This document shows, in pieces, positions 53,572 to 64,000 of a stretch of DNA of 64,000 nucleotides. How positions within the stretch are numbered: position 1 is the stretch's first letter; each line of letters opens with the position of its first letter. Both the position numbers and the translations under genes were made by a program. This DNA is from Flavobacteriales bacterium (GTDB taxonomy: Bacteria; Bacteroidota; Bacteroidia; UBA10329), in contig JACJZQ010000007.1 in the NCBI GenBank assembly GCA_020635495.1, positions 62,001-126,000 on the forward strand, read 5' to 3'. Below the pieces are notes generated by a model, which was not told the DNA's origin, made no database searches, and was given only the letters and a program-made list of their open reading frames with translations.

Positions 53572-54557
53572 AGACGAAGTCCTATTAGCAGAACATCATC
53601 CAACTGAGGCAGGTCGCCTTTCCAGTCTGCAAAACCTTGTTGCACCATTTTCAGCTGCTTCCTTGGGCTAAGTTCATGAATCTTGAAGAGCAGCGAGCGG
53701 AAGTTATCGTACTTGAATTTCTTGCCTTGCGGTCCTCCAAACTGATCGGGATAACCATCCGAGAATATGTAGACGCAATCGCCTTCTTTCAGGTCGAAAC
53801 TATGGTTGGTAAACAATCGAACATCGTCATCCTGCGCCAATCCAATTGGGAACTTGTCTCCTTTTGTTTCAAGAAGATTACCGTCTCTTATCACATAAAG
53901 CGGATTGTAAGCTCCAGCATACTCAACCTTCTTATTCTTGTAATCAATGGATATCAGCGCAATGTCCATTCCATCTTTGATACCTGCACTTTCGCTTGAA
54001 TTGGATTGACTCCTTAACGTAGAACTCACACCACGATTCAAACTATCGAGAATCAGTGATGGTGTTGTCAGACCTTCTTCCCTAACCGCGGCATTCAAAG
54101 CATTATTTCCAATGATGGACATGAAAGCTCCAGGGACACCGTGGCCGGTGCAATCTACTGCAGCAACCAGAATTTTGTCGTCATATTCTTGAAGCCAGTA
54201 AAAATCGCCACTTACGATATCTCTTGGCGCGTGGAAAACAAACGATTCTGGCAATACAGTTCTGAATCTATCCTCCGAAGGCAGGATAGCCTCTTGGATA
54301 AGACGAGCGTAATGAATACTGCTCAGCAGATCCTCGTTCTTTTCGTTCAGTTCGCTTAGCGTAAGTGAGATTCTGTTCTTTGCCTGATTCAGCTCTATCG
54401 AACTGAGTTCTAAGGCTCTTTGCAACAGTTTATGGTTCTCCTCATAATGGTTATAGGCATCATTCACAATAGCCAAAAGGCCCTCCATTTCCTGCGGAAT
54501 GGGAGCGCCTCTCAGATACTTTTTTATCTGCCTATTGAGAAGTTTACTGTTGTACAC
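53568..54557 (-). CDS. Soluble SpoIIE/PP2C phosphatase with N-terminal coiled coil
   Basis: In this 329-residue protein the first 85 residues are helical and probably form a coiled coil (HKLLQRALELSSIELNQAKNR). A PP2C domain follows with VSGDFYWLQ, VDCTGHGVPGAFMS, IFSDGYPDQFGG and LDDVLLIG, all metal positions intact. It lacks a sensor domain of its own. It starts 2 bp after the stop of the FIST protein gene, which is therefore its likely sensor partner. It is the fourth PP2C of this type in the window. Confidence 0.9.
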   Translation of the reverse strand: MYNSKLLNRQIKKYLRGAPIPQEMEGLLAIVNDAYNHYEENHKLLQRALELSSIELNQAKNRISLTLSELNEKNEDLLSSIHYARLIQEAILPSEDRFRTVLPESFVFHAPRDIVSGDFYWLQEYDDKILVAAVDCTGHGVPGAFMSIIGNNALNAAVREEGLTTPSLILDSLNRGVSSTLRSQSNSSESAGIKDGMDIALISIDYKNKKVEYAGAYNPLYVIRDGNLLETKGDKFPIGLAQDDDVRLFTNHSFDLKEGDCVYIFSDGYPDQFGGPQGKKFKYDNFRSLLFKIHELSPRKQLKMVQQGFADWKGDLPQLDDVLLIGLRL

Positions 54558-54559
54558 GT

Positions 54560-55699
54560 TTATTTCTCGGCAAACGTTGTAATGGTCATTGTCTGATTGT
54601 GAAGTTCGCAGCGCGATGACTCCACAACTGGAGAAATCTCACCGTAAGAGTAGAACCCGGTCAAAGTAGCCCCAGTTCCCAACACTTCCTGAACGCCTTC
54701 AACTTCTTCATCAATTCGCTGTCCTAGAATCAGCTTACGGCCAACACAGCTTATCAAGATGGCCAACTTTTCGGCATCGTCTCCACCCTTTTGGGTAGTG
54801 TGCTCTGCCGCAAGGTTGGCTCCTTCAATCAATTTATCAAAGTCGGCCTTCATAAGGCGTACGTAGCATCCTTCTGGAATGTCTCCCGCAAAGGTCATAC
54901 TGTTAGACTCTTCATCCACCGCCAGTACTGTACGTACAATGGTGTCAGAATCCTCATCGAATTTCAATCCTAATGGGAACAAAAGAGCCGAACCTGGAAG
55001 TTCTGCAGCTTTATCGCCCAAATACATCTTGTAAAGGTCCAAAGCAGATTGGCCATCCAATTCGTATAGTACGTTTCCCTCGGAACGGGTAACCAACCTT
55101 TCGGCACCGAAATTATCCCAGCCTCCTACAGAACCGTATCCTACTTCCAAACTGTCTCCGTAAAATCCAATTGCAACAACTTGGTTCTCTGATGGTGCTG
55201 CGTTCAACCCGACCAGCGTTTTCTCAAAGTTGGCTGCATCTCCTGCCAAACCTCCTGTACAAGGCACCTCGTTTTCCAACTTGGAGTTTATGCCTTTCAC
55301 AATTTCACTTCCATTAACGTGCAAGCCGTCTGTTAGAAGAAAAACGTGAGCAAGACCCTCACCACTTAACTCCTCAGCCATCTTAACCCCAGCGTCAAAA
55401 CTGTCTTTCGCATCATTGATGTTCAATGATGCCACTTTGATGGTGGTTTTTTCAAAATCAACAGCAGTTACAGCAAGCGAGTCATCATAAACCAGATCTT
55501 CCATTATTTCTCCAGATGTACTTCCCATGAGTATGTTGGCACTTGGGTAGAATGATCTGACCTCATCATACTTCGATGAATCCTCTAAAAGTTTTCTTGA
55601 CCCGAATACGAATACAAGGTCTGCCGAACCGTTAAGTCCCGCCCCTTTGATATCCTGCCATCCGCCTTCAGCGGTCCATTGTTTTTGTTCCGTTTTCAT
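54560..55699 (-). CDS. FIST-domain sensor protein
   Basis: The 379-residue protein has a FIST_N domain (about residues 25-215: DLVFVFGSRKLL, ILMGSTSGEIM, LLTDGLHVNG, CTGGLAGDAANFEKT) and a FIST_C domain (about 220-360: LDLYKMYLGDKA to GFYSYGEISP). FIST proteins are predicted to bind small ligands such as amino acids and feed signalling outputs. Here the output is the PP2C phosphatase encoded 2 bp downstream. It has no signal peptide or membrane segment, so it senses in the cytoplasm. Confidence 0.88.
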   Translation of the reverse strand: MKTEQKQWTAEGGWQDIKGAGLNGSADLVFVFGSRKLLEDSSKYDEVRSFYPSANILMGSTSGEIMEDLVYDDSLAVTAVDFEKTTIKVASLNINDAKDSFDAGVKMAEELSGEGLAHVFLLTDGLHVNGSEIVKGINSKLENEVPCTGGLAGDAANFEKTLVGLNAAPSENQVVAIGFYGDSLEVGYGSVGGWDNFGAERLVTRSEGNVLYELDGQSALDLYKMYLGDKAAELPGSALLFPLGLKFDEDSDTIVRTVLAVDEESNSMTFAGDIPEGCYVRLMKADFDKLIEGANLAAEHTTQKGGDDAEKLAILISCVGRKLILGQRIDEEVEGVQEVLGTGATLTGFYSYGEISPVVESSRCELHNQTMTITTFAEK

Positions 55700-55851
55700 G
55701 ATTTGCTGATCATTAAGTTATGAAGTCGAACGCGTTAGTTTCAGTTTGGTTACATATAGTCCTTAATTCATTCAACTTGGATAATAATTTACGTATGCGC
55801 TGAAAAACAACTACGTATTTCTCGTAGTTTCAGATTTACAGAATTGCACTT

Positions 55852-57663
55852 TTAGATTAATCCGTGAAGAGATGCCCCACTTATACCCAATCTATCAACC
55901 CGTTGCTCCACAACTGAGTCTTTGATCAGAGGTGGCGCATGATGTGGATTGATACGGGCATCAATAACAACCGGACCTGTACAACCCCAATGCTTGTTTT
56001 CTATAAACTCTCCTACTCCATGCACATCATGTGATGGATTGCTTCTTGTAAATGTCACCCATAGGAAGTTGTTGAGCGTTTGGGCTGTGAATTCGCTATC
56101 ATCTACCAAACAGATGAGCGGGAATCCTGTAAGTTTATCGACTTGCGAACCGAGCGCTTCGGTAAGTTTCTTCACATCACTTCCATCAGCATATTTTGAA
56201 CCCTGAATTGCCAGCACTCCTTCGAATACTACTGCCGGCTGTGAGAAACCACTAGGCAACTGAAGCTCTGGAATGGTGTTGCTCAAGTCTCGCTTTTTAT
56301 CTCCACAAGCAGCAATGACCAGTTTCGAACCAGCATTGAGGTCCGTTCCACTGTAATCGAGCGTATCAATGGTTGTCCGTGTTTGAAAGTGGAAATCGCG
56401 GGTCGGGTCTATCCGTTCCAGAACGAATTTGAAGTAGGCCTCTTCATCCTTTGCACTCGGGCTGTTCTCTTCTTTTGCAATAATGAAAAGGAACTTGGCC
56501 AACGACATCTGGTTAAAACCAAGAATTGCATTGGCAGTGGTAAGTATTTCTTGCGGCCGTTGAACGTCTAAATAAGGCGTGTAACGTTCACTTCCAACGG
56601 CCAATAAAAGGGGATGCACTCCAGCCGCATCAACCGCATTCACCTCATGTAAACCAGGTATGGTTTGCGGAATAATTGACCCTGTTATTTCATGGATCAA
56701 TGCTCCGAAACTGGTGTCTTCCTGTGGTGGTCGCCCAACAACCGTAAATGCCCAAATGGCGTTCTTTTTTGCAAGCACTTTCTTGACCCGCATCACAGGG
56801 AAATCGTGCGTCAGACTATAGTACCCCAAGTGATCTCCGAAAGGTCCTTCAGGTTTATTTTCCTTTGGATAAACCTCTCCGAGAATTACAAAGTCTGCAT
56901 CCGAAGAAACCGTAAACCCATCCTGTTTGAAGTATCGGAAGTTTCTTCCTCCTAATGCACCTGCAAAACTCACTTCTGGCAAGCCTTCTGGCAAAGGCAT
57001 GACGGCCGCAAATGAGTGTGATGGTGGTCCACCGACAAACACGGCCACCTTCAGAGGTTTGCCAGCTGCATTGCTTTTGGTCTGATGCACGCCAATTCCC
57101 CGATGCAGTTGGTAATGAAGCCCAATTTCCTCGTTCTGAACGTATTCATTCCCACATAATTGAACTCGGTACATTCCAAGATTGGAATTCAAAATACCTG
57201 GTTTGTCATGATCTTCTGAGTAAACCTGCGGCAGCGTGACAAAAGGTCCGCCATCGTCTGGCCAGCATTTTATCTGTGGAAGATCGGATATGGAAATCTC
57301 CTCAAACTTTGTCTTCCACTGAAATGGCAACGCATCAATCGCACCATCAATAGCAGAAATAGCCCACATCGGATTCTTCAAGAGAAGCGATGGGTCGCCT
57401 TTCAATTGAACCAATCGTTTTACACGTTCCAAGGAATCGCGGAAGATGAACCGACTCCGGTCAATGGTCCCGAAAAGGTTGGATACAGCGCGGTATTTTG
57501 AACCCTTAACATTTTCAAAAAGCAATGCTGGCCCGTTATTCTCAAACACGCGCAAGTGAATAGCTGCCATCTCCAGATTAGGGTCAACTTCTTCAGTTAC
57601 CCGAACCAGATGACCGTGTTTTTCAAGGTCTTTTACGCACGCCTCTAAAGAAGAATAACCCAT
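55852..57663 (-). CDS. UbiD-family decarboxylase, long (menaquinone) type
   Basis: The 603-residue protein matches UbiD-type prenyl-FMN-dependent decarboxylases across its length: HLRVFENNGPALLFENVKGS, YRVQLCGNEYVQNEEIGLHYQLHRGIG, EGPFGDHLGYY with the catalytic Glu, and DVHGVGEF. The extra C-terminal 100 residues over E. coli UbiD are typical of the decarboxylases assigned to futalosine-type menaquinone synthesis. The UbiA-type prenyltransferase at 5632 could be its pathway partner. No UbiX flavin prenyltransferase is in the window. Confidence 0.87.
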   Translation of the reverse strand: MGYSSLEACVKDLEKHGHLVRVTEEVDPNLEMAAIHLRVFENNGPALLFENVKGSKYRAVSNLFGTIDRSRFIFRDSLERVKRLVQLKGDPSLLLKNPMWAISAIDGAIDALPFQWKTKFEEISISDLPQIKCWPDDGGPFVTLPQVYSEDHDKPGILNSNLGMYRVQLCGNEYVQNEEIGLHYQLHRGIGVHQTKSNAAGKPLKVAVFVGGPPSHSFAAVMPLPEGLPEVSFAGALGGRNFRYFKQDGFTVSSDADFVILGEVYPKENKPEGPFGDHLGYYSLTHDFPVMRVKKVLAKKNAIWAFTVVGRPPQEDTSFGALIHEITGSIIPQTIPGLHEVNAVDAAGVHPLLLAVGSERYTPYLDVQRPQEILTTANAILGFNQMSLAKFLFIIAKEENSPSAKDEEAYFKFVLERIDPTRDFHFQTRTTIDTLDYSGTDLNAGSKLVIAACGDKKRDLSNTIPELQLPSGFSQPAVVFEGVLAIQGSKYADGSDVKKLTEALGSQVDKLTGFPLICLVDDSEFTAQTLNNFLWVTFTRSNPSHDVHGVGEFIENKHWGCTGPVVIDARINPHHAPPLIKDSVVEQRVDRLGISGASLHGLI

Positions 57664-57708
57664 CCGATAAAAGTAAAACTATGGATGGTTGATTTGGTTC
57701 AGATACAA

Positions 57709-59007
<1,299 letters not shown>

Positions 59008-59038
59008 CTAGTGATTAGTGAATTAGTTGATCAGTGAA

Positions 59039-60148
59039 TTAGGCTGGTACCATTTTCATGCTTTCCACAAATTGGTCGAACAGATAGCGGCTATCGTTCG
59101 GGCCAGGAGATGATTCTGGGTGATACTGTACGCTGAAAACCGGACGTCCTTTCAATCGTAATCCAGCCACCGTGTTATCGTTCAAGTGAACATGTGTGAT
59201 CTCCATTTCAGCGTGGTTTTCACAGTCCTCGCGTTTTACCACAAAACCATGATTCTGAGATGTTACCTCACACTTGCCAGTGATCAGGTTCTTGATAGGA
59301 TGGTTGATGCCTCTATGACCATTGTGCATTTTGTAGGTAGCTATTCCTTGACTGATGGCCATGACCTGATGTCCTAAGCAAATTCCGAATACCGGAATTC
59401 CAGAATCGATCATCTTAGTAACCGTTTCGCTAACCTGTGGCATAGCGGCTGGATCGCCAGGGCCATTTGAAATCATAAAACCATCCGGGTTCCAATCTTT
59501 GATATCCTCAAAAGAAGCATCCATTGGGAATACCTTTAAAAAGCACCCTCGGTCTGACAGACACCGAAGAATATTCTTCTTGACACCGATATCGAGAACG
59601 GCAACACGATGGTCAGCGTTCTCGTCACCAAAGGAATACGGCTCTTTTGTACAGACCTTCGTAGAGAGCTCTAAGCCTTCCATGGATGGAACTGCATCCA
59701 GTTTTTTCTTCAGAACATCAACATTCAATTCTTCAGAGGATATGATAGCGTTCATTGCGCCTTTATCACGAATATGCTGTACAACTGCCCGAGTATCAAT
59801 GTCTGAGATTCCAACAACAGCATTATCTTCAAAGTAATCTTGGATGTTTCCTTCTGCTCTAGGACGACTGTAATTGGGTGAGAAATATTTGCACACCAAC
59901 CCGCTGATCTTCATGCCTTCAGATTCCACATCTTCCTCACAAACACCGTAATTACCGATGTGCACATGAGCAGTGACCATGATCTGGCCATAGTATGATG
60001 GATCTGTAAAGATTTCCTGATAACCCGTCATACCGGTATTGAAGCAGATCTCGCCAGTTGTTGTTCCGATTTTTCCTGCGGCTTTGCCTTTAAATACGGT
60101 ACCGTCTTGAAGTAATAGTATGGCGTCAGGTCTGTTCTGGTATTTCAT
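59039..60148 (-). CDS. carA: Carbamoyl-phosphate synthase small (glutaminase) subunit
   Basis: The ATG at 60148 (MKYQNRPDAILLLQDG) is chosen, since an upstream in-frame start at 60211 lies beyond the rplQ terminator. The 369-residue protein has the small-subunit N-terminal domain (FNTGMTGYQEIFTDPSY) and a class I glutaminase domain with the nucleophile Cys in GICLGHQ and the His/Glu pair in QYHPESSPGP. It supplies ammonia to CarB for arginine and pyrimidine synthesis. carB is not adjacent. Confidence 0.96.
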   Translation of the reverse strand: MKYQNRPDAILLLQDGTVFKGKAAGKIGTTTGEICFNTGMTGYQEIFTDPSYYGQIMVTAHVHIGNYGVCEEDVESEGMKISGLVCKYFSPNYSRPRAEGNIQDYFEDNAVVGISDIDTRAVVQHIRDKGAMNAIISSEELNVDVLKKKLDAVPSMEGLELSTKVCTKEPYSFGDENADHRVAVLDIGVKKNILRCLSDRGCFLKVFPMDASFEDIKDWNPDGFMISNGPGDPAAMPQVSETVTKMIDSGIPVFGICLGHQVMAISQGIATYKMHNGHRGINHPIKNLITGKCEVTSQNHGFVVKREDCENHAEMEITHVHLNDNTVAGLRLKGRPVFSVQYHPESSPGPNDSRYLFDQFVESMKMVPA

Positions 60149-60169
60149 CTGCTTTTGGGTTTGGGCAAA

Positions 60170-60206
60170 ATTAAAAAAGGACGAACCTGCATCGGTCCGT
60201 CCTTTT
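60170..60206 (-). terminator. Terminator at the end of the ribosomal protein operon
   Basis: On the minus strand, GGACGGACC and GGTTCGTCC (complement of 60194-60202 and 60179-60187) form a stem with one G-T pair and are followed by TTTTTTAATTT. It ends the rplQ transcript, separating it from carA-eno. Confidence 0.85.
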
Positions 60207-60232
60207 CTCAACTTTTAAACACGTTTTGAAAA

Positions 60233-60841
60233 TCAAGCTTCCTTCTTCTCTTCTCCTCCTTCTTCCTCTTTCGGAGCTTCATCAGTTGTTGTCTCTTCTG
60301 CTTTGGATTCAGCAACCGGAGCCTCTTCTGTCTTAGCCTCTGGAGCTTCAACAACTTCCTCAGCAACTTCTGCTTTTGGCTCTTCAACTTTAGCTTCTGC
60401 AGCTGGAGCGGCAGCAGCCTTGCTTCCACCACCTCTTCTGCTTCTTCTGGCTTTTTTAGGCTTAGCTTCTTTAACAAGAAGTTCGTTAAAGTCTACCAAC
60501 TCTATCATGGCCATATCAGCACTGTCTCCCAATCTTGTTGGAAGCTTGATGATACGTGTGTAGCCCCCTGGACGGTCGGCAACTTTAGGAGATACCTCCT
60601 TAAAAAGTTCTGCTGTAGCTACCTTATCGTTCAGGTAACTGAACACAACTCTTCTAGAGTTTGTCTCGTCCTCTTTCGACTTTGTGATAAGTGGCTCCAC
60701 ATAAGAACGAAGCGCTTTCGCCTTAGCTACAGTTGTTGTGATACGCTTGTGTATGATCAACGAACTGGCCATGTTAGCGAGCATTGCTCTTCTGTGACCT
60801 TTCTTTCTACCTAAATGGTTAAAACCTTTCCTATGTCTCAT
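60233..60841 (-). CDS. rplQ: 50S ribosomal protein L17 with acidic C-terminal extension
   Basis: Residues 1-130 are a normal L17 ([20 protein letters not shown]). The final 70 residues are an Ala/Glu/Lys-rich low-complexity tail ([20 protein letters not shown] and onward), which gives 202 residues instead of about 120. Such extensions are common in Bacteroidota L17 and of unknown role. It is the last gene of the operon before a terminator. Confidence 0.96.
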   Translation of the reverse strand: MRHRKGFNHLGRKKGHRRAMLANMASSLIIHKRITTTVAKAKALRSYVEPLITKSKEDETNSRRVVFSYLNDKVATAELFKEVSPKVADRPGGYTRIIKLPTRLGDSADMAMIELVDFNELLVKEAKPKKARRSRRGGGSKAAAAPAAEAKVEEPKAEVAEEVVEAPEAKTEEAPVAESKAEETTTDEAPKEEEGGEEKKEA

Positions 60842-60910
60842 CTTTCTAGCTTACAGCTTCAAGTTTCAAGCTTCAATACGATAGCTTGGAGCTTTCTACT
60901 TGGGTCAATA

Positions 60911-61903
60911 TTATTCTTCGTCTAATCTGTATTTAGAAACGTTCATTCCGAAAGTCAAGTTCTTAGAGTGAACCAGGTCTTCCAGCTCAGTAAGAGATTT
61001 CTTACCGAAGTTTCTGAATTTCAACAGGTCGTTCTTGTTGTAAGAAACAAGGTCTCCCAATGTTTCAACGTCTGCTGCTTTCAAACAATTAAGTGCACGA
61101 ACCGATAGGTCCATATCAACCAATCTTGTCTTCAACAACTGACGCATGTGCAATGCGTTCTCATCGAACTCCTCAGCAGGCTTCTTAACCTCAGTTTCCA
61201 AAGCGATCTTCTCGTCAGAGAACAACATGAAGTGGTGGATAAGAATCTTAGCAGCTTCTTTCAACGCTTCCTTCGGATGAATAGAACCATCGGTTGTGAT
61301 TTCCATGGTCAGCTTCTCGTAGTCCGTCTTCTGTTCAACACGGAAGTTGTCGATAGAATACTTCACATTCTTAATTGGTGTGAAGATGGCATCGATAGCA
61401 ATTGTTCCTACTGGAGCACTTGATGGTTTGTTCTCTTCTGCGGGAACATATCCTCTGCCTTTATCAATGGTAAGATCAAAGTTAAGTTTAACCGATTTCT
61501 CCATGTGGCAGATCACCAATTCCGGATTCAACACTTGGAATCCAGATAGGAACTTGCCAATATCTCCAGCAGTCAGCTTATCCTGACCAGAAATGCTGAT
61601 GGTAGCTCTTTCACTTTCCTGAGTGTCGATCTGACGCTTGAATCGAACCTGCTTCAGGTTTAGAACGATTTCTGTTACGTCTTCAACAACGCCATCAACT
61701 GTTGAGAATTCGTGATCAACTCCATCTATTCTTAGTGATGTAATTGCGAACCCTTCCAGAGAGTTAAGAAGAATTCTTCTCAACGAGTTACCGATAGTTA
61801 TACCGTAACCTGGTTCAAGTGGACGGAATTCGAATTCTCCAACACGCTCATCTGAATTGAGCATGATGACTTTATCAGGTTTTTGAAAATCAAGTATTGC
61901 CAT
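60911..61903 (-). CDS. rpoA: DNA-directed RNA polymerase subunit alpha
   Basis: The 330-residue protein has the N-terminal assembly domain ([23 protein letters not shown]) and the C-terminal DNA-binding domain ([41 protein letters not shown]). Length and context between rpsD and rplQ are standard. The small protein at 25363 carries a domain similar to this C-terminal domain. Confidence 0.98.
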   Translation of the reverse strand: MAILDFQKPDKVIMLNSDERVGEFEFRPLEPGYGITIGNSLRRILLNSLEGFAITSLRIDGVDHEFSTVDGVVEDVTEIVLNLKQVRFKRQIDTQESERATISISGQDKLTAGDIGKFLSGFQVLNPELVICHMEKSVKLNFDLTIDKGRGYVPAEENKPSSAPVGTIAIDAIFTPIKNVKYSIDNFRVEQKTDYEKLTMEITTDGSIHPKEALKEAAKILIHHFMLFSDEKIALETEVKKPAEEFDENALHMRQLLKTRLVDMDLSVRALNCLKAADVETLGDLVSYNKNDLLKFRNFGKKSLTELEDLVHSKNLTFGMNVSKYRLDEE

Positions 61904-61929
61904 GATTGTTTGTTGCCTTTTAGCAGTTA

Positions 61930-62535
61930 TTACTTAGAGTACAATTCAACGATAAGTTGCTCGTTGATATTCTCAGGAATTTCTTCTCTTGTTGGGTAGT
62001 GCATGAACTCTCCTTCCAAGTTGCTTGGATTCCAGTTCAACCATTCGCTTTTACATGGATTTGCAGCCACTGATTCGCTTACAACTTCCAATGATTTTGA
62101 ACGCTCTCTTACCGCTACTTTATCTCCAGGGCGCAACTGACGAGAAGGAACATTACATACCTCTCCGTTTACGGTAATATGTCTGTGAGACACCAACTGA
62201 CGTGCTGCTGCTCTTGAATTGGCCACGCCTAGTCTGAAGATCGTGTTGTCCAATCTGGCTTCGCAGAATTGAAGCAAAAGCTCACCGGTAATACCAGCCT
62301 TCGAAGAAGCCTTCTTAAAGAGGTTCTCGAACTGACGCTCCAGCATACCATAAGTATACTTGGCCTTTTGCTTCTCCATTAGCTGCACACCGTAATCAGA
62401 CTGTTTTCTTCTTCGTCTGTTATTACCATGAGCACCAGGAGGGTAATTCTTCTTCTCCAAATACTTATCCGGTCCGTAAATAGCTTCTCCGAACTTTCTT
62501 GCAATCTTAGATTTTGGTCCTATATATCTGGCCAT
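61930..62535 (-). CDS. rpsD: 30S ribosomal protein S4
   Basis: The 201-residue protein has the S4 RNA-binding domain ([31 protein letters not shown]) and the N-terminal [16 protein letters not shown]. The zinc-binding cysteines of some S4 proteins are absent (C-minus form). It can also act as an operon repressor and antiterminator in other bacteria. Confidence 0.98.
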   Translation of the reverse strand: MARYIGPKSKIARKFGEAIYGPDKYLEKKNYPPGAHGNNRRRRKQSDYGVQLMEKQKAKYTYGMLERQFENLFKKASSKAGITGELLLQFCEARLDNTIFRLGVANSRAAARQLVSHRHITVNGEVCNVPSRQLRPGDKVAVRERSKSLEVVSESVAANPCKSEWLNWNPSNLEGEFMHYPTREEIPENINEQLIVELYSK

Positions 62536-62556
62536 TTCGCTTAAATAATGCGTGTA

Positions 62557-62946
62557 TTAAACTCTTCTTTTCTTTGGTGGACGACATCCATTGTGCGGTA
62601 CTGGCGTAATGTCAACTATCTCAGTAACCTCAATACCGCTTGCATGAAGGTTTCTTATTGCTGATTCACGACCACCACCAGGTCCTTTTACAAATACCTT
62701 CACTTTTCTCAAACCTGCTTCGTAAGCAACTTTTGCACAGTCTGCAGCTGCGGTCTGAGCAGCATAAGGTGTGTTCTTTTTAGAACCTCTGAAACCCTGC
62801 TTACCTGCAGAGGACCAAGAAATAACCTCGCCTTTGGTGTTGGTAAGTGAGATGATAATGTTGTTGAAAGTTGCATTGATATGCGCTTCTCCAACAGCAT
62901 CAACCTTAACGGTTCTTTTTCTGGTAGTTTTTGATGTCTTTGCCAT
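62557..62946 (-). CDS. rpsK: 30S ribosomal protein S11
   Basis: The 129-residue protein has the S11 signature, including [51 protein letters not shown] and the C-terminal [16 protein letters not shown]. Its position between rpsM and rpsD is standard. Confidence 0.98.
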   Translation of the reverse strand: MAKTSKTTRKRTVKVDAVGEAHINATFNNIIISLTNTKGEVISWSSAGKQGFRGSKKNTPYAAQTAAADCAKVAYEAGLRKVKVFVKGPGGGRESAIRNLHASGIEVTEIVDITPVPHNGCRPPKKRRV

Positions 62947-62971
62947 TTCCTCGAATTATCGAAGTGTATTA

Positions 62972-63346
62972 TTACTTGGTTACCTTCTTCTTGTTAGCAA
63001 CCGTCTTTCTTTTTCCTTTTCTCGTTCTTGAGTTGTTCTTTGTTCTCTGACCTCTCAACGGAAGTCCGGAACGGTGACGGATACCTCTGTAACAACCGAT
63101 GTCCATCAGACGTTTGATGTTCATTTGTGTCTCAGAACGAAGCTCACCCTCTGTCTTGATTGTACTGATGGCCTGACGGATAGCTGCTTGCTCATCGTCA
63201 TCCCAATCCTGAACTTTCTTATCGCGATCGATCTTTGCACCATCCAAGATGTGCTGAGCTGTTACTCTACCGATACCATAGATATAAGTTAGACCTATTT
63301 CGCCTCTCTTATTCTTTGGAAGATCTATACCTGCAATTCTTGCCAT
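62972..63346 (-). CDS. rpsM: 30S ribosomal protein S13
   Basis: The 124-residue protein begins [19 protein letters not shown] and contains the helix-two-turn-helix [14 protein letters not shown] and the basic tail [20 protein letters not shown]. It contacts tRNA and the subunit bridge. Position after rpmJ is standard. Confidence 0.98.
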   Translation of the reverse strand: MARIAGIDLPKNKRGEIGLTYIYGIGRVTAQHILDGAKIDRDKKVQDWDDDEQAAIRQAISTIKTEGELRSETQMNIKRLMDIGCYRGIRHRSGLPLRGQRTKNNSRTRKGKRKTVANKKKVTK

Positions 63347-63372
63347 TTTCTTCTTTCTGTACTATTAATAGG

Positions 63373-63489
63373 TTACCCCTGACGCTGCTTAAAGCGAGGA
63401 TTCTTCTTGTTGATCACGTAAACACGTCCTTTTCTCTTGACGATTTTGCAATCTGCACTTCTCTTCTTTACTGATGCTCTGACTTTCAT
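63373..63489 (-). CDS. rpmJ: 50S ribosomal protein L36
   Basis: The complement of 63373-63489 encodes a 38-residue protein from [20 protein letters not shown] to a basic end PRFKQRQG. Only one of the usual zinc ligands (Cys14) remains, so this is a zinc-free form, as is common in Bacteroidota. It lies between infA and rpsM, 7 bp after infA. Confidence 0.96.
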   Translation of the reverse strand: MKVRASVKKRSADCKIVKRKGRVYVINKKNPRFKQRQG

Positions 63490-63496
63490 CTCGCAA

Positions 63497-63715
63497 TTAT
63501 TTATATCGGTAAGTAATTCGGCCTTTCGATAGATCGTAAGGACTCATTTCAACTTTCACTTTGTCTCCTGGAAGAATCTTGATGTAATGCATCCTCATCT
63601 TTCCAGAAATGTGGGCGGTTATAACATGCCCGTTTTCCAACTCCACGCGGAACATTGCATTTGACAGCGCTTCCACCACTGTTCCATCTTGACTTATGGA
63701 TGCCTGTTTCGCCAT
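63497..63715 (-). CDS. infA: Translation initiation factor IF-1
   Basis: The 72-residue OB-fold protein starts [20 protein letters not shown] and contains the IF-1 strings [21 protein letters not shown] and [19 protein letters not shown]. It binds the ribosomal A site during initiation. It begins 6 bp after secY. Confidence 0.98.
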   Translation of the reverse strand: MAKQASISQDGTVVEALSNAMFRVELENGHVITAHISGKMRMHYIKILPGDKVKVEMSPYDLSKGRITYRYK

Positions 63716-63721
63716 TCTTTC

Positions 63722-64000
63722 TTAAGCGGACATACTCATTGATGAACGCCCCTTAATTCTTCCCGACTTCATCAATCCGTCATAATGACGCATTAACAAG
63801 TGGCTTTCAATCTGCTGAAGTGTATCCAACACAACACCAACCATGATCAACAATGATGTACCCCCATAGAATTGTGCAAACTGTGCGTTAACCCCCGCAA
63901 TCATTGCAAACGATGGAAGGATGGCGATAATACCTAGGAAGATAGAACCTGGTAGGGTAATTCTCGACATGATATTATCGATGTACTCAGCGGTTTTTCT
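63722..64000 (-). CDS. secY: Preprotein translocase subunit SecY, C-terminal fragment
   Basis: The last 92 codons are present, and the gene continues beyond the right edge. RKTAEYIDNIMSRITLPG, FYGGTSLLIMVGVVLDTLQQIESHL and YDGLMKSGRIKG are typical of the SecY C-terminus (helices 9-10 and the cytoplasmic tail). SecY forms the channel of the Sec translocon. Confidence 0.97.
   Translation of the reverse strand, partial: RKTAEYIDNIMSRITLPGSIFLGIIAILPSFAMIAGVNAQFAQFYGGTSLLIMVGVVLDTLQQIESHLLMRHYDGLMKSGRIKGRSSMSMSA

Noticed and set aside
60149..60211. Upstream start for carA
   Set aside because: It would begin beyond the rplQ terminator; ATG 60148 gives the family N-terminus.
60208..60477. 89-codon Leu/Lys-rich frame on the minus strand
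   Set aside because: It is a frame shadow of the low-complexity tail of rplQ.

Overview
The window looks like a chromosomal segment of a Bacteroidota bacterium, most likely Flavobacteriales-like. Three secreted proteins end in type IX secretion (T9SS) sorting domains. The ribosomal operon reads secY-infA-rpmJ-rpsM-rpsK-rpsD-rpoA-rplQ followed by carA and eno. A PadR/PspC pair, an EttA start typical of the phylum and a fused E1 alpha/beta dehydrogenase also fit. The genus cannot be fixed from the sequence. No tRNA, rRNA, CRISPR array, transposase or integrase was seen.

Layout. 0-21 kb is mixed housekeeping and surface genes: partial ettA, an alpha-alpha toroid protein, an Amt ammonium transporter, a UbiA-type prenyltransferase, an acetyltransferase, T9SS proteins, a GDPD-family phosphodiesterase, an AddB-like nuclease, a TerC transporter and a TPR/SPOR protein. 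Next comes a sugar-phosphate cluster: a ribulose-phosphate-epimerase barrel fused to CBS domains, DAHP synthase and a KdsC-like phosphatase.

21.3-38.3 kb is a dense signalling island. It holds four SiaC-family (DUF1987) proteins, three SpoIIE/PP2C phosphatases, three histidine kinases, two response regulators plus a receiver fused to a phosphatase, an H-NOX gas sensor with its associated kinase, a DUF3050 haem-oxygenase-fold protein, a TPR protein and an alpha-CTD-like protein. It also has a 42-bp minisatellite. The layout suggests nitric oxide sensed by H-NOX, passed to a kinase, then to a receiver-phosphatase and finally to a SiaC partner switch. Four near-identical palindromes (TAACC-N6-RGTTA) lie 78-123 bp upstream of four of its transcription units, and a perfect FNR-type box lies upstream of a fifth. 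A further PP2C phosphatase paired with a FIST sensor protein sits at 53.6-55.7 kb.

38.9-53.6 kb holds a TonB-dependent receptor, a serine hydrolase, a DinB-like protein, PadR/PspC regulators, a propeller T9SS protein, the fused E1 dehydrogenase, murQ, rlmB and a GT39-like glycosyltransferase. 55.8-64 kb holds a long UbiD decarboxylase, eno, carA and the distal end of the ribosomal protein operon running into secY. The UbiA-type and UbiD-type enzymes together are compatible with menaquinone synthesis by the futalosine route.
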